From positions 1-64,000 of the forward strand of contig CANTFK010000277.1 in assembly GCA_947646735.1 (NCBI GenBank): a stretch of 64,000 nt of DNA. Direction: 5' to 3'. Under the pieces are notes generated by a model, which did no database searches, was not told where the DNA came from, and saw only the letters and a list, made by a program, of their open reading frames with translations. Both the position numbers and the translations under genes were made by a program. Origin of the DNA: Peronospora farinosa (taxonomy: Eukaryota; Oomycota; Peronosporomycetes; Peronosporales; Peronosporaceae). Below are positions 1 through 11,098 of the stretch, in pieces (the stretch's first letter is position 1; the number at the start of each line of letters is the position of its first letter).

Positions 1-1806
1 TCCTAGAAAGGATTGCATAGCCTTCAGCGTTGTCGGTAGAGGTAGGTCGACCAAAGACTGAAGATCTTTTGGGTGGGCCTCTAGTCCCTCCTTGGAAACT
101 CGATGTCCAAGATACTCGACCTTCCGACAACCCCACGTACTCTTGACGGCACTGACCGACAAATTCCAATAATCACACACGTCTAGCAGCCGCTCCACTT
201 TCTGGCATAATACGTCCCACGATTCGGCCGGAACAAGTATATCGTCAATGTATGATCGTCGACCCAATATTGAGAGGCCCGATTTTGCATCTGGTTCCCC
301 TGTTGCGAACAAATCCTCTGTTTCCTCTGTGGCAGCCCTGGCGAAATCCGTAAAAATCCATATAACGCATTATCCAACAACCTTTGATATATTTGGGGCG
401 CATTCTTAAGCCCAAACGGCATCCGAAGCCATTCAAATAATCCCAGTGGAGTAAAGAAAGCTGAGATTAGTCTCGCCCTTTCGGTCATACTGACGACCCA
501 AAAACCACTCGCCATATCAAGAAAACAGTACCACAAAGCTCCGTCCAAGTCCTCCAATAGTTCGTTAATCAACGGCATCGGGTATACCATAAGCTGGGTG
601 AGATCATTCGCCAACCGATAGTCGATACACAATCGAATATCGACCCCATTCTTCTTCACGATAATTACAATAGAGCTGGCTCATGGCGAGGTAGAAGGCT
701 GAATGATCTTTGCCGATAACAGTCCCTTGATCAGGTCGGCTAGTTTCTCTCTGAATTAGGGGCCACCTTCCGTACGCGTTGCGCTATCGGTCTTGCGTTC
801 CCCACATCGATATCGCATATCGCTCCTCGGGCGGCCGGGGGTAAGGCGTTACCTTTGCCCATCAGCAGATGTCGTTTCTTCCATATTATTTGTCGCAACC
901 GGTCCACATCTTCAGGAGTGTTCTCATCTGGATCTGGAATCTGTATATCTTTTAACGCAATGCCTTGGGATGAGGGGTCCACTTCCGGTATGACCGCCCA
1001 TCCTTGTCTTATGTCCTCGGTTCAAAGTTCCCCACTCTCGAAAGAACACGCCTAGTCATCTGCCTGTAACAAGTCTACCGGTTTGACTTCCTTCTCATTG
1101 GTGGTGGTCACTGTATGTAGGTCTTCTTCAAATACACTCCGGTCTAAGCGTTCCCCTCCTGTCAATTCACCTCTTCTACGCACGGTTGTTCTTCTCTGTC
1201 GGGTACCGGTTGGTGTGTCATATTCATCATTGGGGCTGGGGCCGCTGGTCGCTGTAAGATGTGTGACGGAGTCTTATACTCTGGTCTCTCCACTAGTGGC
1301 CCCTCTTCCTCTTCCGTTGGGTCGACCTGATGGTCGACTTGGTCAGTGGTAGATTCATAAGCCAGATTTAGCCATTCCGCATATCTTCGAGAGCCTACCG
1401 AGACAAACCCTGGCGTTCTCGGAACTTGATCCCTGGTCAACCACATACCTACCTTGGTATCTTCGTGTAATGTTAAGGGGCGAGGGCTAACGTTGGTTAT
1501 CTTCAAAATCGGTCGACGTCCTATCCCTTGTATCATGGTGGTCACCCATTGTTCGCCTCTCGTGACCCACAATTTCCACTATTCTGAGGTCGACCTTTTG
1601 AGAGGCACTTCCGTACATCCTCCAACGGATATCTGTACATACCGACCCAATTTCACATCGGATACTCGAGTATTGTACAGCGTCCTTCGCCCGGTCAACT
1701 GTACTCTAACTTCATCGGGGAGGAAGAGAGTTCCGTCGGCCAAGTCTAACCGGATACCGGCTGGGACCATGAAGTCCATCCCCAAAATTGCATCCTGGCC
1801 TACCAT
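1..1806 (-). pseudogene. Ty3/gypsy pol remnant (protease and reverse transcriptase)
   Basis: Decayed retrotransposon polyprotein read on the minus strand from about 1806 down to the left edge. A protease-like piece lies at 1579-1806 (motif GQDAILGMDF followed by a hydrophobic stretch), then an undefined linker (740-1572), then RT at 183-659. The RT piece shows the CIDYR and FLDMASGFW blocks and a RMPFGLKNAPQ block, as in gypsy RTs. The catalytic YxDD region is shifted in frame but visible as WVDD near 265. RT continues in another frame through 1-182 up to a SFLG motif and is cut by the window edge. Stops and frameshifts separate every block, so it cannot encode a working polyprotein. Gag and the 5' end of protease are missing; protease abuts LTR sequence directly at about 1810. 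Confidence 0.85.
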
Positions 1807-1810
1807 AGGG

Positions 1811-2717
1811 CCTGGGGTGCCTCGAGTGGATATGCTTCACTCGGTGGGCCGGTAGGTGGCCACTCGATCGACCTTGTCGAGAGTGGAATTAGAGCCAAAT
1901 TCTTCAGGGCGCTTGTCGTCCCTGGCCTTTTCCTTCGTGTTTCAGGGGTATTAACCACCTGACCTTTACGTTGCTCCCGGACCTTGAGGTAAGGGAGGCC
2001 GCTTCCGATAGCGGGTCTTGATGGGGGGTGTTGCTACTCGAACGAGCTCACAGGCCAAATATATCCTGGAGCTCTATTCGCACTGGAACTTCGCTACACA
2101 ACTGTCTTCGACGGGGGGCCAAAATATATCCCTTCATGGAACAGGTGGTAACTTAGAGCAAGTTCTTCTTGGGTGACGGAGTCGTGCCACGTAGATCGCA
2201 AATTGAGTAGTATTTAATATAGTCCTATCCTTTTAACTCCTTTACTCTATCCATGCCTGAAGCTCTGATTCCTTGTGTCGACTGGTCTGATCCTTGTATT
2301 AACTGGTCCGGAGTGGCTGAACCCCGAGGGGCCGGGTCGACCGATGAGGGGCCAGGTCGACCGATGAGAGGCCAGGTCGACCAATGAGGGACCCAGGTCT
2401 ACCGATGAGGGACCGGGTTGACCAATGAGGGGCCGGGTCGACCAATGAGGGACCCAGGTCGATCTATGAGGGACCCTGGTCTACCTGCGAGGGGCCAGGT
2501 CGATCAATGAAGGGCCATGACCAACTCCCTTTGGTACCGGTTATCCGGTACCTTGATACTGATTTTCTTCGGTGGATCCTGCGGATTGTTCTCCACCAAC
2601 GTTCGCCTTTCATCGAGGCCCCTGTCTCTCTGGTCCCCTGTCCCTGACCCACGGTCTATACTCCGAGTCCAACTGGATTCTGGGACCTCCACATCACAAA
2701 ATTAGCACTTCACCACA
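1811..2717 (-). mobile_element. Truncated gypsy LTR, minus orientation (LTR A)
   Basis: Minus-strand copy of the LTR family that is intact at 42018-43177. The outer terminus (rc TGTGGTGAAG) lies at 2708-2717. About 200 bp at the inner end are missing, so the LTR stops at about 1811 against protease sequence. It contains the family's 20-21 bp tandem array (about 2330-2510) with GGTCGACC cores and a palindromic GGTACCGG-N4-CCGGTACC block near 2530-2550. Bases 2718-2762 are a short unassigned spacer. Confidence 0.8.
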
Positions 2718-2762
2718 CAAAGCCATGAAAACTAGCAGACTGTAGCAAGATACTTGGAAGAT

Positions 2763-3612
2763 AGACCTGGTCCCTCATAAAGTCGATCTGGGTCCCTCAT
2801 TGGTAGACCCGGCCCCTCATTGGTCGACCTGGCCTCTCATCGGTCGACCTGGCCCCTCATCGGTCGACCTGGCCCCTCATCGGTCGACCCGGCCCCTCGG
2901 GGTTCAGCCACTCCGGACCAGTTAATACAAGGATCAGACCAGTCGACACAAGGAATCAGAGCTTCAGGCATGGATAGAGTAAAGGAGTTAAAAGGATAGG
3001 ACTATATTAAATACTACTCAATTTGCGATCTACGTGGCACGACTCCGTCACCCAAGAAGAACTTGCTCTAAGTTACCACCTGTTCCATGAAGGGATATAT
3101 TTTGGCCCCCCGTCGAAGACAGTTGTGTAGCGAAGTTCCAGTGCAAATAGAGCTCCAGGATATATTTGGCCTGTGAGCTCGTTCGAGTAGCAACACCCCC
3201 CCCCCCCCCAAGACCCGCTATCGGAAGCGGCCTCCCTTACCTCAAGGTCCGGGAGCAACGTAAAGGTCAGGTGGTTAATACCCCTGAAACACGAAGGAAA
3301 AGGCCAGGGACGACAAGCGCCCTGAAGAATTTGGCTCTAATTCCACTCTCGACAAGGTCGATCGAGTGGCTACCTACCGGCCCACCGAGTGAAGCATATC
3401 CACTCGAGGCCCCCGCCAGGTCTACCTCCCTCAAGGCAGACGTCTACATCATCACCAAGTCCTCCGAAGAGTGCAGCCCGCCAGCCAACGGGTACACAAG
3501 GTGATAGAAGGTTCATACGCGGCATCGGGGTACCCCCTCCGACAGTCGGCAGTCCGGCATAGTGAGTGGTTTGGGGTCTCATCATACAATTTTGAGAACC
3601 CACTCCACCACA
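2763..3612 (+). mobile_element. 5'-truncated gypsy LTR, plus orientation (LTR B)
   Basis: Plus-strand copy of the same LTR family. It begins inside the tandem array (2763-2900) and ends with ACTCCACCACA at 3612. About 200 bp of the LTR start are missing. It lies head to head with LTR A and forms with it an imperfect inverted repeat centred near 2610. A run of about 14 C residues at 3196-3209 replaces a shorter run in the sister copies. It abuts the second gypsy remnant at 3613. Confidence 0.8.
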
Positions 3613-3685
3613 CTTGATACGCTCAAAGAAACGCTGACAGTCAGCGTTCCAATTCCACTTTACCTTTTTTAAGTAAAGAAGAAAG

Positions 3686-4357
3686 CTATACTGTCATTTC
3701 GGCGTAATTGCGCGAGTACTTGTGCAAGTACGCCGCAAGACAAAGGAATTTCCTTAGTCCCTTGACATCGACTGGCACTGGCCAATCGGTGCTCGCGTTA
3801 ATCTTTTCTGGATCAGAGCGTACGCCGTTCTTTCCGACGATGCACCCAAGAAGTGGTATTTCGCTAGGTGCGAATATACACTCCTTGAGGTTGGCGTACA
3901 ACTTGTGCTCGCGCATAAGTGTAAGAACCTTACGGACGTGGAGTCTATGGACTTCCACGTCTGTTTTCCCGTCCATAGCCCGACTATTGACGAACACATC
4001 ATCGAAGTAACTCGGTGCGAATTCGCGCACCGGTCTCAATAGATGTGAAACACATCTATTGAATGTGGCTGGTGCATTACTAAGCCCTTGCGGCATCAAC
4101 AACCATTCCCAGAGAATAACACTGGGAGTGCTCACTGCTGTGTACAGGATTTCCCGTTCACGCATTAGGATCTGATAGAATCCATCCATCAGATCCATGG
4201 ACGAAAAGATGGTACTCTTAGACATACCATCTATGATTACGTCCTTTCTCGGTATCGGCGTTTGCGCCGGTATCGTTGCAGCATTCAACTTGATGAACGC
4301 GTGACTATCCGCCACATTCCTGTGTACTATTCGCCCCCTTCCTGTGTCCTTGCGCAC
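3686..4357 (-). pseudogene. Gypsy element 2: reverse transcriptase segment
   Basis: An open stretch of 223 codons with recognisable RT blocks in order: SSMDLMDGFYQ, LLMPQGLSNAPATFNR, and the catalytic SYFDDVFV, followed by a thumb region ending in the gypsy-like DVKGLRKFLCLAAYLHKY block. The RT core itself has no stop. RNase H and integrase should follow but are absent: the sequence reaches LTR B within about 75 bp. The piece is in the same orientation as the gag and protease segments at 4.4-6.6 kb, so all three belong to one element. Confidence 0.85.
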
Positions 4358-4438
4358 ACAGAAGGTCGAAGAGCTGCGAGGGAAGTTGACTCCCTAACAT
4401 GACCCGCAGCTAGGCGCTTGACTTTACCACTACGCAGA

Positions 4439-5444
4439 TCACGCAAGAACCTTTTTAGGTTCTAACGTGGGCAACTGAGTTGCCTCTGAAGTCAACTTCG
4501 GAGGCGCCATCAAATTAAACGTACAAGCGTCTACGTTTGATCCATCATGAACCAAGACGTTCAACGTCTCGGTTATTTCCTGGGGACTTATTCTCTCAGG
4601 CTCGATGGAACTTATTTCATCGACTTCCTCTAGCTGTGGTGGCGCAACCACAGCGAGATCCCCTACGATCAACGCTCCAGTTGTTCTATGATTACCGTGT
4701 TGCCGCTTCTGGGCAACCGGTTTACTCTTCGGTGAATGCTGCCCTCTAGGCGAGCATTCATGTCCCATTCCACTCGGCTTATTCGAGTGGTGGACCTTCA
4801 TCACTGCCTGTGCTTGTACACAGTACACAGTTGCCGGCAGCTTGCTCCACAGTATGACTATCTAACACACTGAGTTCTTGGGCAGTCGTACTGACGAACG
4901 GACCACAAGTGAGGCCATCGCCCTTACTCGTAGTACATTCACAAGCGAGGCCATCGCCCTCACTCGTAGTACATTCACAAGCTTGTGAACGCTCCAATAC
5001 GTTCATCAGATGGCCAACTGATGAACAAGCGGTAGGCATCTTCACGGTTCGATGCTGTCAGCTGACCCATGGATCTTACCTTCTGAGCTATGGTAATCCT
5101 AGGATGACATCAAATTTGTCATCCAGGTCAAGTACGATTAAATCATCATCGTACTTTTTGCTTTCAAGCGTGTAGTGAATTCCCACTACACGTTTCTTTA
5201 CTGTTACGGATGCGCCAGTTGCAAGATGCACCGTCATCCTCGTTGGAGGGCCCTCGCGCTCAACATATTTGAGCCTACGATCATCTAGCGATTGGCATTG
5301 AACAAAGTTGTTCGACGCCCTGCAATCAACTAGGTCGCGAAGTGACATGTTCTTTGTCACTTCGATCTTCAAGGTGATGAGGGATACCTCATCACTAGGA
5401 GCGGCAACACACAGTGACTGTGTGTTGGGAGCAACCTTCGTCAA
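4439..5444 (-). pseudogene. Gypsy element 2: protease and linker segment
   Basis: Two minus-strand reading frames (5088-5444 and 4439-4828) lie between gag and RT. The upper one has the aspartic-protease neighbourhood LVDCRASNNFV; working gypsy proteases have D-S/T-G-A at this site, so two catalytic-loop residues are changed. It also has the downstream FDVILGLP block. The lower frame resembles the poorly conserved linker before RT. 4850-5050 holds a short direct duplication (two copies of a unit containing GAGGCCATCGCCCT). Function is lost by the active-site change and by frameshifts. Confidence 0.7.
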
Positions 5445-5606
5445 GAGTCCCGCGAACTCTCTTGACGTTGTTAGATCAGTAGGGCGCTCCGCCCCTACTG
5501 ACCTCGACCGTTTTTTGATGTTCCATCACGTTGTTGCGATTTCGCAGCAACGTGGGACCCACGTCTCTGGCCCTTCTTGGCAGACGGTCGATCGTCACTC
5601 CCAGTG

Positions 5607-6594
5607 TTACGAGACACTGGGTGGGGGGGCACTACACTCATAAGCGTAGTGGCCCAACTTCTGACATCGATTGCACTTTTGAAATCGCTTGTACCCTGGA
5701 GAGCGAGGTCGCTCGCTCTCTACATAGGAGAAGTCCATTGGTTCTGGACCTCCGCCCTCCTGTCGTCTCGGTGAACGATAGGACCCCGAGTGGACGTGAG
5801 CCTGTTGCAGGCGTAAGTCCTCCTGTTCCGCTGCCGAGATCGTTTGGTCCAGCAATTCTAGTTCCAAGCGGAACAGGTGGGTCTTGACAGGACCTATCTG
5901 TCAGACCCTTGATGAACACAGTAACCTGCGTGTGTTCATCTATTGGGTTCAGCACGATACAACTAACGAGGTATCGTACGTGTTGGGCGTAAGCGTGTAC
6001 ATCACGCTTACCCTGTTTCAAATCCAGGAGCTCAGCTGGAGCCCTGAATTCGGCGCGAGGCGGTTCAAACGTATGTTTGAGCCGCGCCTTGAAGAAATCA
6101 TACGTTGGGAAAACGTATGGGTCATGCAGTTTGAGCCCTAAGGCCCAAGCTTTGGCACGTCCTGCCAAGTTCGACATGGCGAACTTGACCTTCATCGCAT
6201 CGTCATCGATGCGACGAGCCTCAATGGCATCGTCGATGTCGACGAACCATCTTAACAAGGAGTCGCCTTCGACTGCCTTGTACTTGGAGACATCAATCTT
6301 CAAGTACTCGGGTCGACGTACATGCGTCGACCCGGCAGCAGCAATACTAGCCTGCTCTTGGCTTTACAGTTCATCCTGTTGAACACCCTGCTGCATCAAC
6401 AAGTCAGCTTGTTGAGAATTCTTCTGCATCAACAGGTCAACCTGTTGAGAACCTTGCTTCTGTAGCAAGGTGAGTTTCTTTACAACTTCGTCAAATTCAT
6501 GTTCTATGAACTCGGCGATGGTTGCATGTCGGTCGTCTCCGCTAAGAGAGAGCAACATGGCACCAACGGCAGGGTTGCCGATGATTTCAGCCAT
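5607..6594 (-). pseudogene. Gypsy element 2: gag with zinc knuckle
   Basis: Minus-strand gag. 6364-6594 encodes a Gln-rich N-terminal piece, 5870-6303 the capsid-like retrotransposon gag core (WALGLK, FFKARLKHTF and VTVFIKGL blocks), and 5607-5867, in a different frame, the nucleocapsid zinc knuckle of the form C-X2-C-X4-H-X4-C (CNRCQKLGHYAYEC). A frameshift lies near 5870 and a stop near 6360. The capsid blocks match in style the plus-strand gag remnant at 41.4-43.5 kb. Confidence 0.8.
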
Positions 6595-6754
6595 ACGCTG
6601 AACCGCATTTCATTCGAGGTCACTCAAATGGCGAAAGTCATCACGCGTTGCGTGATGACGTTCATCACCCGCTGATTCCATAGCGGATGGTGCGGTGGTC
6701 GCTAAACGGACCACAAAGTGCTACCAGGTGTAATGGGGCACCCTCCGACTATAC

Positions 6755-7640
6755 TGTGATGTAGTGGGATTCGCAAAATTGCTGATGCGTTTCCAACTCT
6801 CCACTGGCGCCCAGACGACCGACTATCGAAGGGGGTACTCCGTTTCCGTGTAAAGCAATTCCTTCCTCACATTGTGTACCCGTCGGTAGGGCGGGTTGCA
6901 CTCTTCTCGGTGGACTTGAGTCGATGTTGATCCTAATCGGGTTAGGGATAGGGGGTTTTGGTGATCTTGTGGAAATCTTCACAAGAACGACCGAGTAATT
7001 GTTTGTTGATCGTACCAATAGATCCCAATAGTCCAATAAGGCGAAGCTTGAATCTTCTGACCACTTGAGCAGAACCTTCTGACCACTTGATCCGTCCTGC
7101 ACTTGCTTGCCTTGTCCTTACTTGTTATTTTTGCGTCCGATCGCAGTTGAGTTGTTGTGTTGAGAATTCTTGCAATCCCTGGCCAAACAATCCAGGGATA
7201 TGACTTGCGTAGTATGTAGACTTCCTTGAGACGTCGGGTGGCCAAAAAATCCAGCCCGGAAGAGAAGTCGACACGTGTACTTAGAAGCAAATTGAACTTT
7301 CTTAATGATTACCAATCAAATACCAAAACCTATGATCCTGCCTATCTGTAGCTCAGGATCTATTGCCACGTATCGCCCTTTCGGAAAAATCAGATCTTGT
7401 AATGTGGTCCACTCCAATATCGCCGCGATCAGGATCGCTACCTTGCTCAGATCTAATACCATTTTTGTATCAGATCGCGGTACTAATATTTAGTATCGGA
7501 TCGCGGTACTAGAAAATTAGTATCGGATCGCGGTACTAAATAATTAATATCGGATCGCGGCACTAATATTTAGTACCGGATCGCGCTACTAAATAATTAG
7601 TATCGGATCGCGATCCGCCGGATCACGACTTGTCCTCTTC
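6755..7640 (-). mobile_element. LTR (inner part) of gypsy element 2
   Basis: From 6755 upward the sequence resembles, on the minus strand, the inner end of the LTR family at 42018-43177: a terminal CCCACTACATCACA and the conserved block around the GGGGGTACTC and TTGTGTACCCGTCGG motifs (6830-6890). It lies immediately upstream of gag of element 2, as a 5' LTR should. The outer boundary was not found; the LTR may extend to the palindrome at 8421-8443. It includes the tandem repeat at 7440-7615. Confidence 0.6.
7440..7615. repeat. Tandem repeat, 26-28 bp unit
   Basis: Five to six back-to-back units with the core ATCGGATCGCGGTACTAA separated by AT-rich ATATT/AATAATT linkers. Units differ by a few substitutions. 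It lies inside the LTR-like stretch of gypsy element 2, so it is probably a U3 array comparable to the arrays in the other LTR family. Confidence 0.85.
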
Positions 7641-8804
7641 ACCGTTTCTCAGGTCATGTAAGATGGTTCATCTATGTGACATGTCATGTCCACCATTCCA
7701 GTCCTCCATAGTGACGTGATCCACACCAGACCGTCTTCCACATACTTAGATGTACCCATCCTCCTTCTTAGCGATCGCGTTCACGCGGATCGCCATCGGA
7801 AATACTAGAGATCGCAATAGCGTAGTTTCTAGGCCAAATTTGACCCCACATAGAAGTGCAAACTACACCATTCACTGTTTTCCATCCCATTTGACGTCAT
7901 CTCGAAACCTTTCTGCGAGATCGCAACTCATCAATATTGGCCGCGAGATCGCGACTCGTCAATATTGGCCATTTCGGACTTAACCGAAAATATGTGATCA
8001 CACTTTGCGAAATTCACTCCTTCACTTCGCCACAATACTGGTTACAGTATAGTCTACTTTCACTGATTACAGTGAAAGCAGGTGCCTCAATTACCTCACG
8101 TACACGTGAGCAGAGGAAGTCAATCAACTAAACAAACGCTTAGTTGAGAAGGACTAATAAAACTGTATTTAATATAGTTAACTATCTAATAAAACTAATC
8201 TGTTATAATTTATGTTAACTATACTAAACTACAACTAGGTATGCTGACAACTTGCCCTCCACTCATTGCGCGCGTCAATCGGTCATTGTTCAGCGCGTTG
8301 GTTGATATGATGGCCCATATCAATCAATGATAGGGCATCTCCAACTTCAAGGAGATTTAGGGACAATATTTATTAGTTATAATAATATTCTATTGACACT
8401 TCATATAAGTGTCAATATTATGTAACGGGCTCAGCCCGTTACATGAAGAGTCTTAGGGCTTCATATAGGTTAATTGGACACTGCATAGGCTTGCACCCAT
8501 GCCTAAAATACATAAGAAACAAGAGAAGACGAGAAACAACAGCAGTAAAAGGATGTCAGGACAGCCCGACCATTTTTTCTCTTCTACTTGCAGAGTAAGA
8601 TAGATTCTTGTATGCGTCACTTAAGTCTTGAATATAAATTGGCTTTTCAAGATCGGTATGAATTACAATAGTCTTAAGGCCACAAGTACGCAATAAGAGA
8701 GATCATGTCAGTTACTTATTTTTAACCAATCAAAACTCGGTCTCGTTTGTTACTGGACTAAAATACAATAGCAGATCCCTTATCATTGATACACCACAAG
8801 GACC
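7641..8804. other. Non-coding, with 23-bp palindrome at 8421-8443
   Basis: No convincing coding region. 8140-8260 is AT-rich. 8421-8443 is a perfect palindrome starting TGTAACGGGC and ending GCCCGTTACA, the kind of terminus seen on oomycete LTRs; a near-identical copy lies at 47954-47976. The upstream region of the next gene starts at about 8450. Confidence 0.5.
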
Positions 8805-10843
8805 ATGTGCTGGTACTGGGTCGGTTTTCTAGCGCTATTGGCAGCATTTGTGCATGGTAATCAAGTACCTCTTTGTTCTGACCTAAATCGAATGCTTTTC
8901 GTCGCTCTAAACTGTTTTTGTATCTCATCAGGCCAAGATGTGGATGAGTTTGACGTCAATAAAGTACCTCACAATAATCAAGTCACGCAAAGACCCAAAT
9001 GTACTGACATTATCACTCGCTGTATGCTAATTAGCCTCAGGTAACAACGACCTCTACTGGACAAATGATGCCTGCAAGGGATTTCGTCACTTTGGCCAAA
9101 GCGTTCATCCCCTTCCAGAACCGTACGTCTACTTTGGTCAATCGTCTGCGATATAGGATTCTGGTTACGTGCTAACTTTTTTGTACGTTTCTCTACTGCA
9201 GCGGACAGCTTTGTGATTGAAGCTAGTAGCTGGGGCTTTGGCGTCCTCTCTGTAGTGCTCTACATTGTCGGTAAAGCACACAACCGTAAAATTGCGGACA
9301 AGTGGTACGAAAGACTCGTGATTTAAGGACAAAAAGACTGTTGCTAGAGTCTAATTAAGTGTTGATACGAAGGCTGGAGGAAGCAGAGCCGGTGCTGCGA
9401 ACCCAATTTTCATACACGGGGTCCTCGGTAGCAAACGGCATGGGTCTGATCGAAGAAAGTCGAAGCAACTTCAAGTACTTTTGTACAGGCCGGCGCTTCT
9501 TGACGCGATTCGTTGCTGACTTGGAGGTACTCAGCAGTGTTATTCTGTTACGATGACGTCTTACGCTAATCTTTTTCGTTTTGTTTTGTTATAGTTGAAA
9601 GCTCGTCACAACCTCATCTCTTGCATGTACGGCCTCATTGTTCCGACGTCAGACTTCTTGGTAGATACACATACAATGGCAACATCATATTAGTTTAGTT
9701 GCTTGATGCTAATCGACAACGAAAATGCTTTTGGATGCGCCTAGACGATCGACGTTGGTCTTCGCGGAGAGGAAGTGGACCCTTTTATCCTTGGTATCAG
9801 TAAGAAGCTGGGCTTCACTGCGTTGTCCAAGATTTTTGCTGAGCTGGTACGCTTTGCTTACTGTTGCTTACATTTCGCGGCAAAGTTCCAACATTTTTCT
9901 TGATGCTGTCTGTAAACTAGATTGAAACAGCCAAGCAGATTCCGGTTAAGGAGGTGCCTGAGTCGATGTGGGTTGTTACGGACTGCACCGAAATTCCTAA
10001 GGCTGCTCTAACGCACTCCGTACTGGCGGTAAGACTTACTTTGCTGGCATTAATTCTCGTCTATATGCCTTGTTGAAGTAACGCTAATATTTTATCGGCG
10101 TCTACCATATATATGTATACGATGCAGTCGCTTAAAGAGCTGGAAGACTTTCTCGAATACATTGTGATCACTGACATGAATAAGCTGCCTATAATGTGGG
10201 TGTTCTTCCTTTTGCAGGTATTAAGAATAATGCTAACTATTTGTGTGCTGGTTGTCATAGCGGTATGCCAAAGTCGCAAAAGCACATCCTACGAGCTCGC
10301 TTTAAACTCCAGGCGGGTTCAAAGACGTTAGACACGTCGAAGGCGCTCCAGCTCATATTTACCCTGCTTGATGGTGCTGGAGGCTCTATGAAGCTGTCAC
10401 CAAACGTGCGTTGCCGGCTTTCTGCTTTTGCGCACTGGTTCCGTGTGTCATTGACAACATGTATCTGTCTGGCGCAGGCAAAGCACAGCGCGATAAAGAG
10501 ACGTTTAAAGATCGAGCAGGCTGTCGAGGCCCTTACTTCCGCCCAGGAAAATGTATGGTGCTAAGCTAATTTGTTCTTTTGCATCGCTGATGCCTGACGT
10601 TGCCATCGTACTGCTTTTTGCAGGGTGTCGCCACTCGCCACGCAGAACTCAACGAGAAGAAGAAGAAAGAGTACGAATCTCTGCCGTACGATGAACAGCA
10701 GAAAATTGACGCAAGGAATGACAAGAGGGCTACTCGCAAGCGTTTCAATCGCAAGGTAAAGTCTGTCTCATTATGTTGTCGATTGTCAATTAGCACAAAG
10801 TACTGATGCTTTTTTTTACTTTGGTGCAAACCTGCAGAAATAA
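8805..10843 (+). CDS. CCDC47 homologue (ER multipass translocon PAT complex subunit)
   Basis: Rebuilt from 12 small exons; exons 1-7 are 8805-8856, 8932-8963, 9041-9122, 9202-9304, 9373-9526, 9595-9660 and 9745 onward, ending with codons at 10838-10843. All junctions keep phase. The protein has a signal peptide (residues 1-17), an acidic stretch, a membrane segment (SSWGFGVLSVVLYIVGKAHN), the block FKYFCTGRRFLTRF, the block DFLTIDVGLRGEEVDPFILG, and a Lys/Arg/Glu-rich C-terminal tail ending in RKRFNRKK. These match the order and spacing of CCDC47 (DUF1682). In animals CCDC47 works with Asterix in the ER membrane as a chaperone for multipass proteins; that role is inferred here. The intron before AAG codon blocks near 10200 (AT/gtgggt to catag/C) is the least certain. 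CENP-S follows 256 bp downstream. Confidence 0.88.
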
Positions 10844-11098
10844 GCATATGCAATTAGAACGACGCGTGCTGGAAGAACGAGACGATGGATATCCAAGGAT
10901 CGAGTATTTACTACTTTCTTTCTTCCTCGTGGTCGCTGAGGTAACTTGCAACGAATGCACATTCAATTGTATACTGTAGCTAGAAATTCTATAGCAATCG
11001 GATCAAACGTCTTTTATTTCAGCACGTAGGGCTAGCGGTTTTTGTATGTGGACCACCTGATATGGTTGCTCAGTGTGTCACACACCAAACCAGCTATC

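Noticed and set aside
2330..2510. Same question for the 20-21 bp arrays in LTRs
   Set aside because: Simple tandem units without spacers, in retrotransposon LTRs.
6700..6754. Primer-binding site of gypsy element 2
   Set aside because: A TGG triplet occurs about 30 bp from the LTR edge, too far and without a clear tRNA match.
7440..7615. Array resembling CRISPR repeats
   Set aside because: Units are nearly contiguous with AT linkers rather than unique spacers of constant length, there are no cas genes, and the genome is eukaryotic.
9305..9372. Alternative exon 5 start of the CCDC47 gene using the attaag acceptor at 9359
   Set aside because: No donor in the right phase; the acceptor at 9372 restores the conserved A-D-K-W-L-E-E junction.
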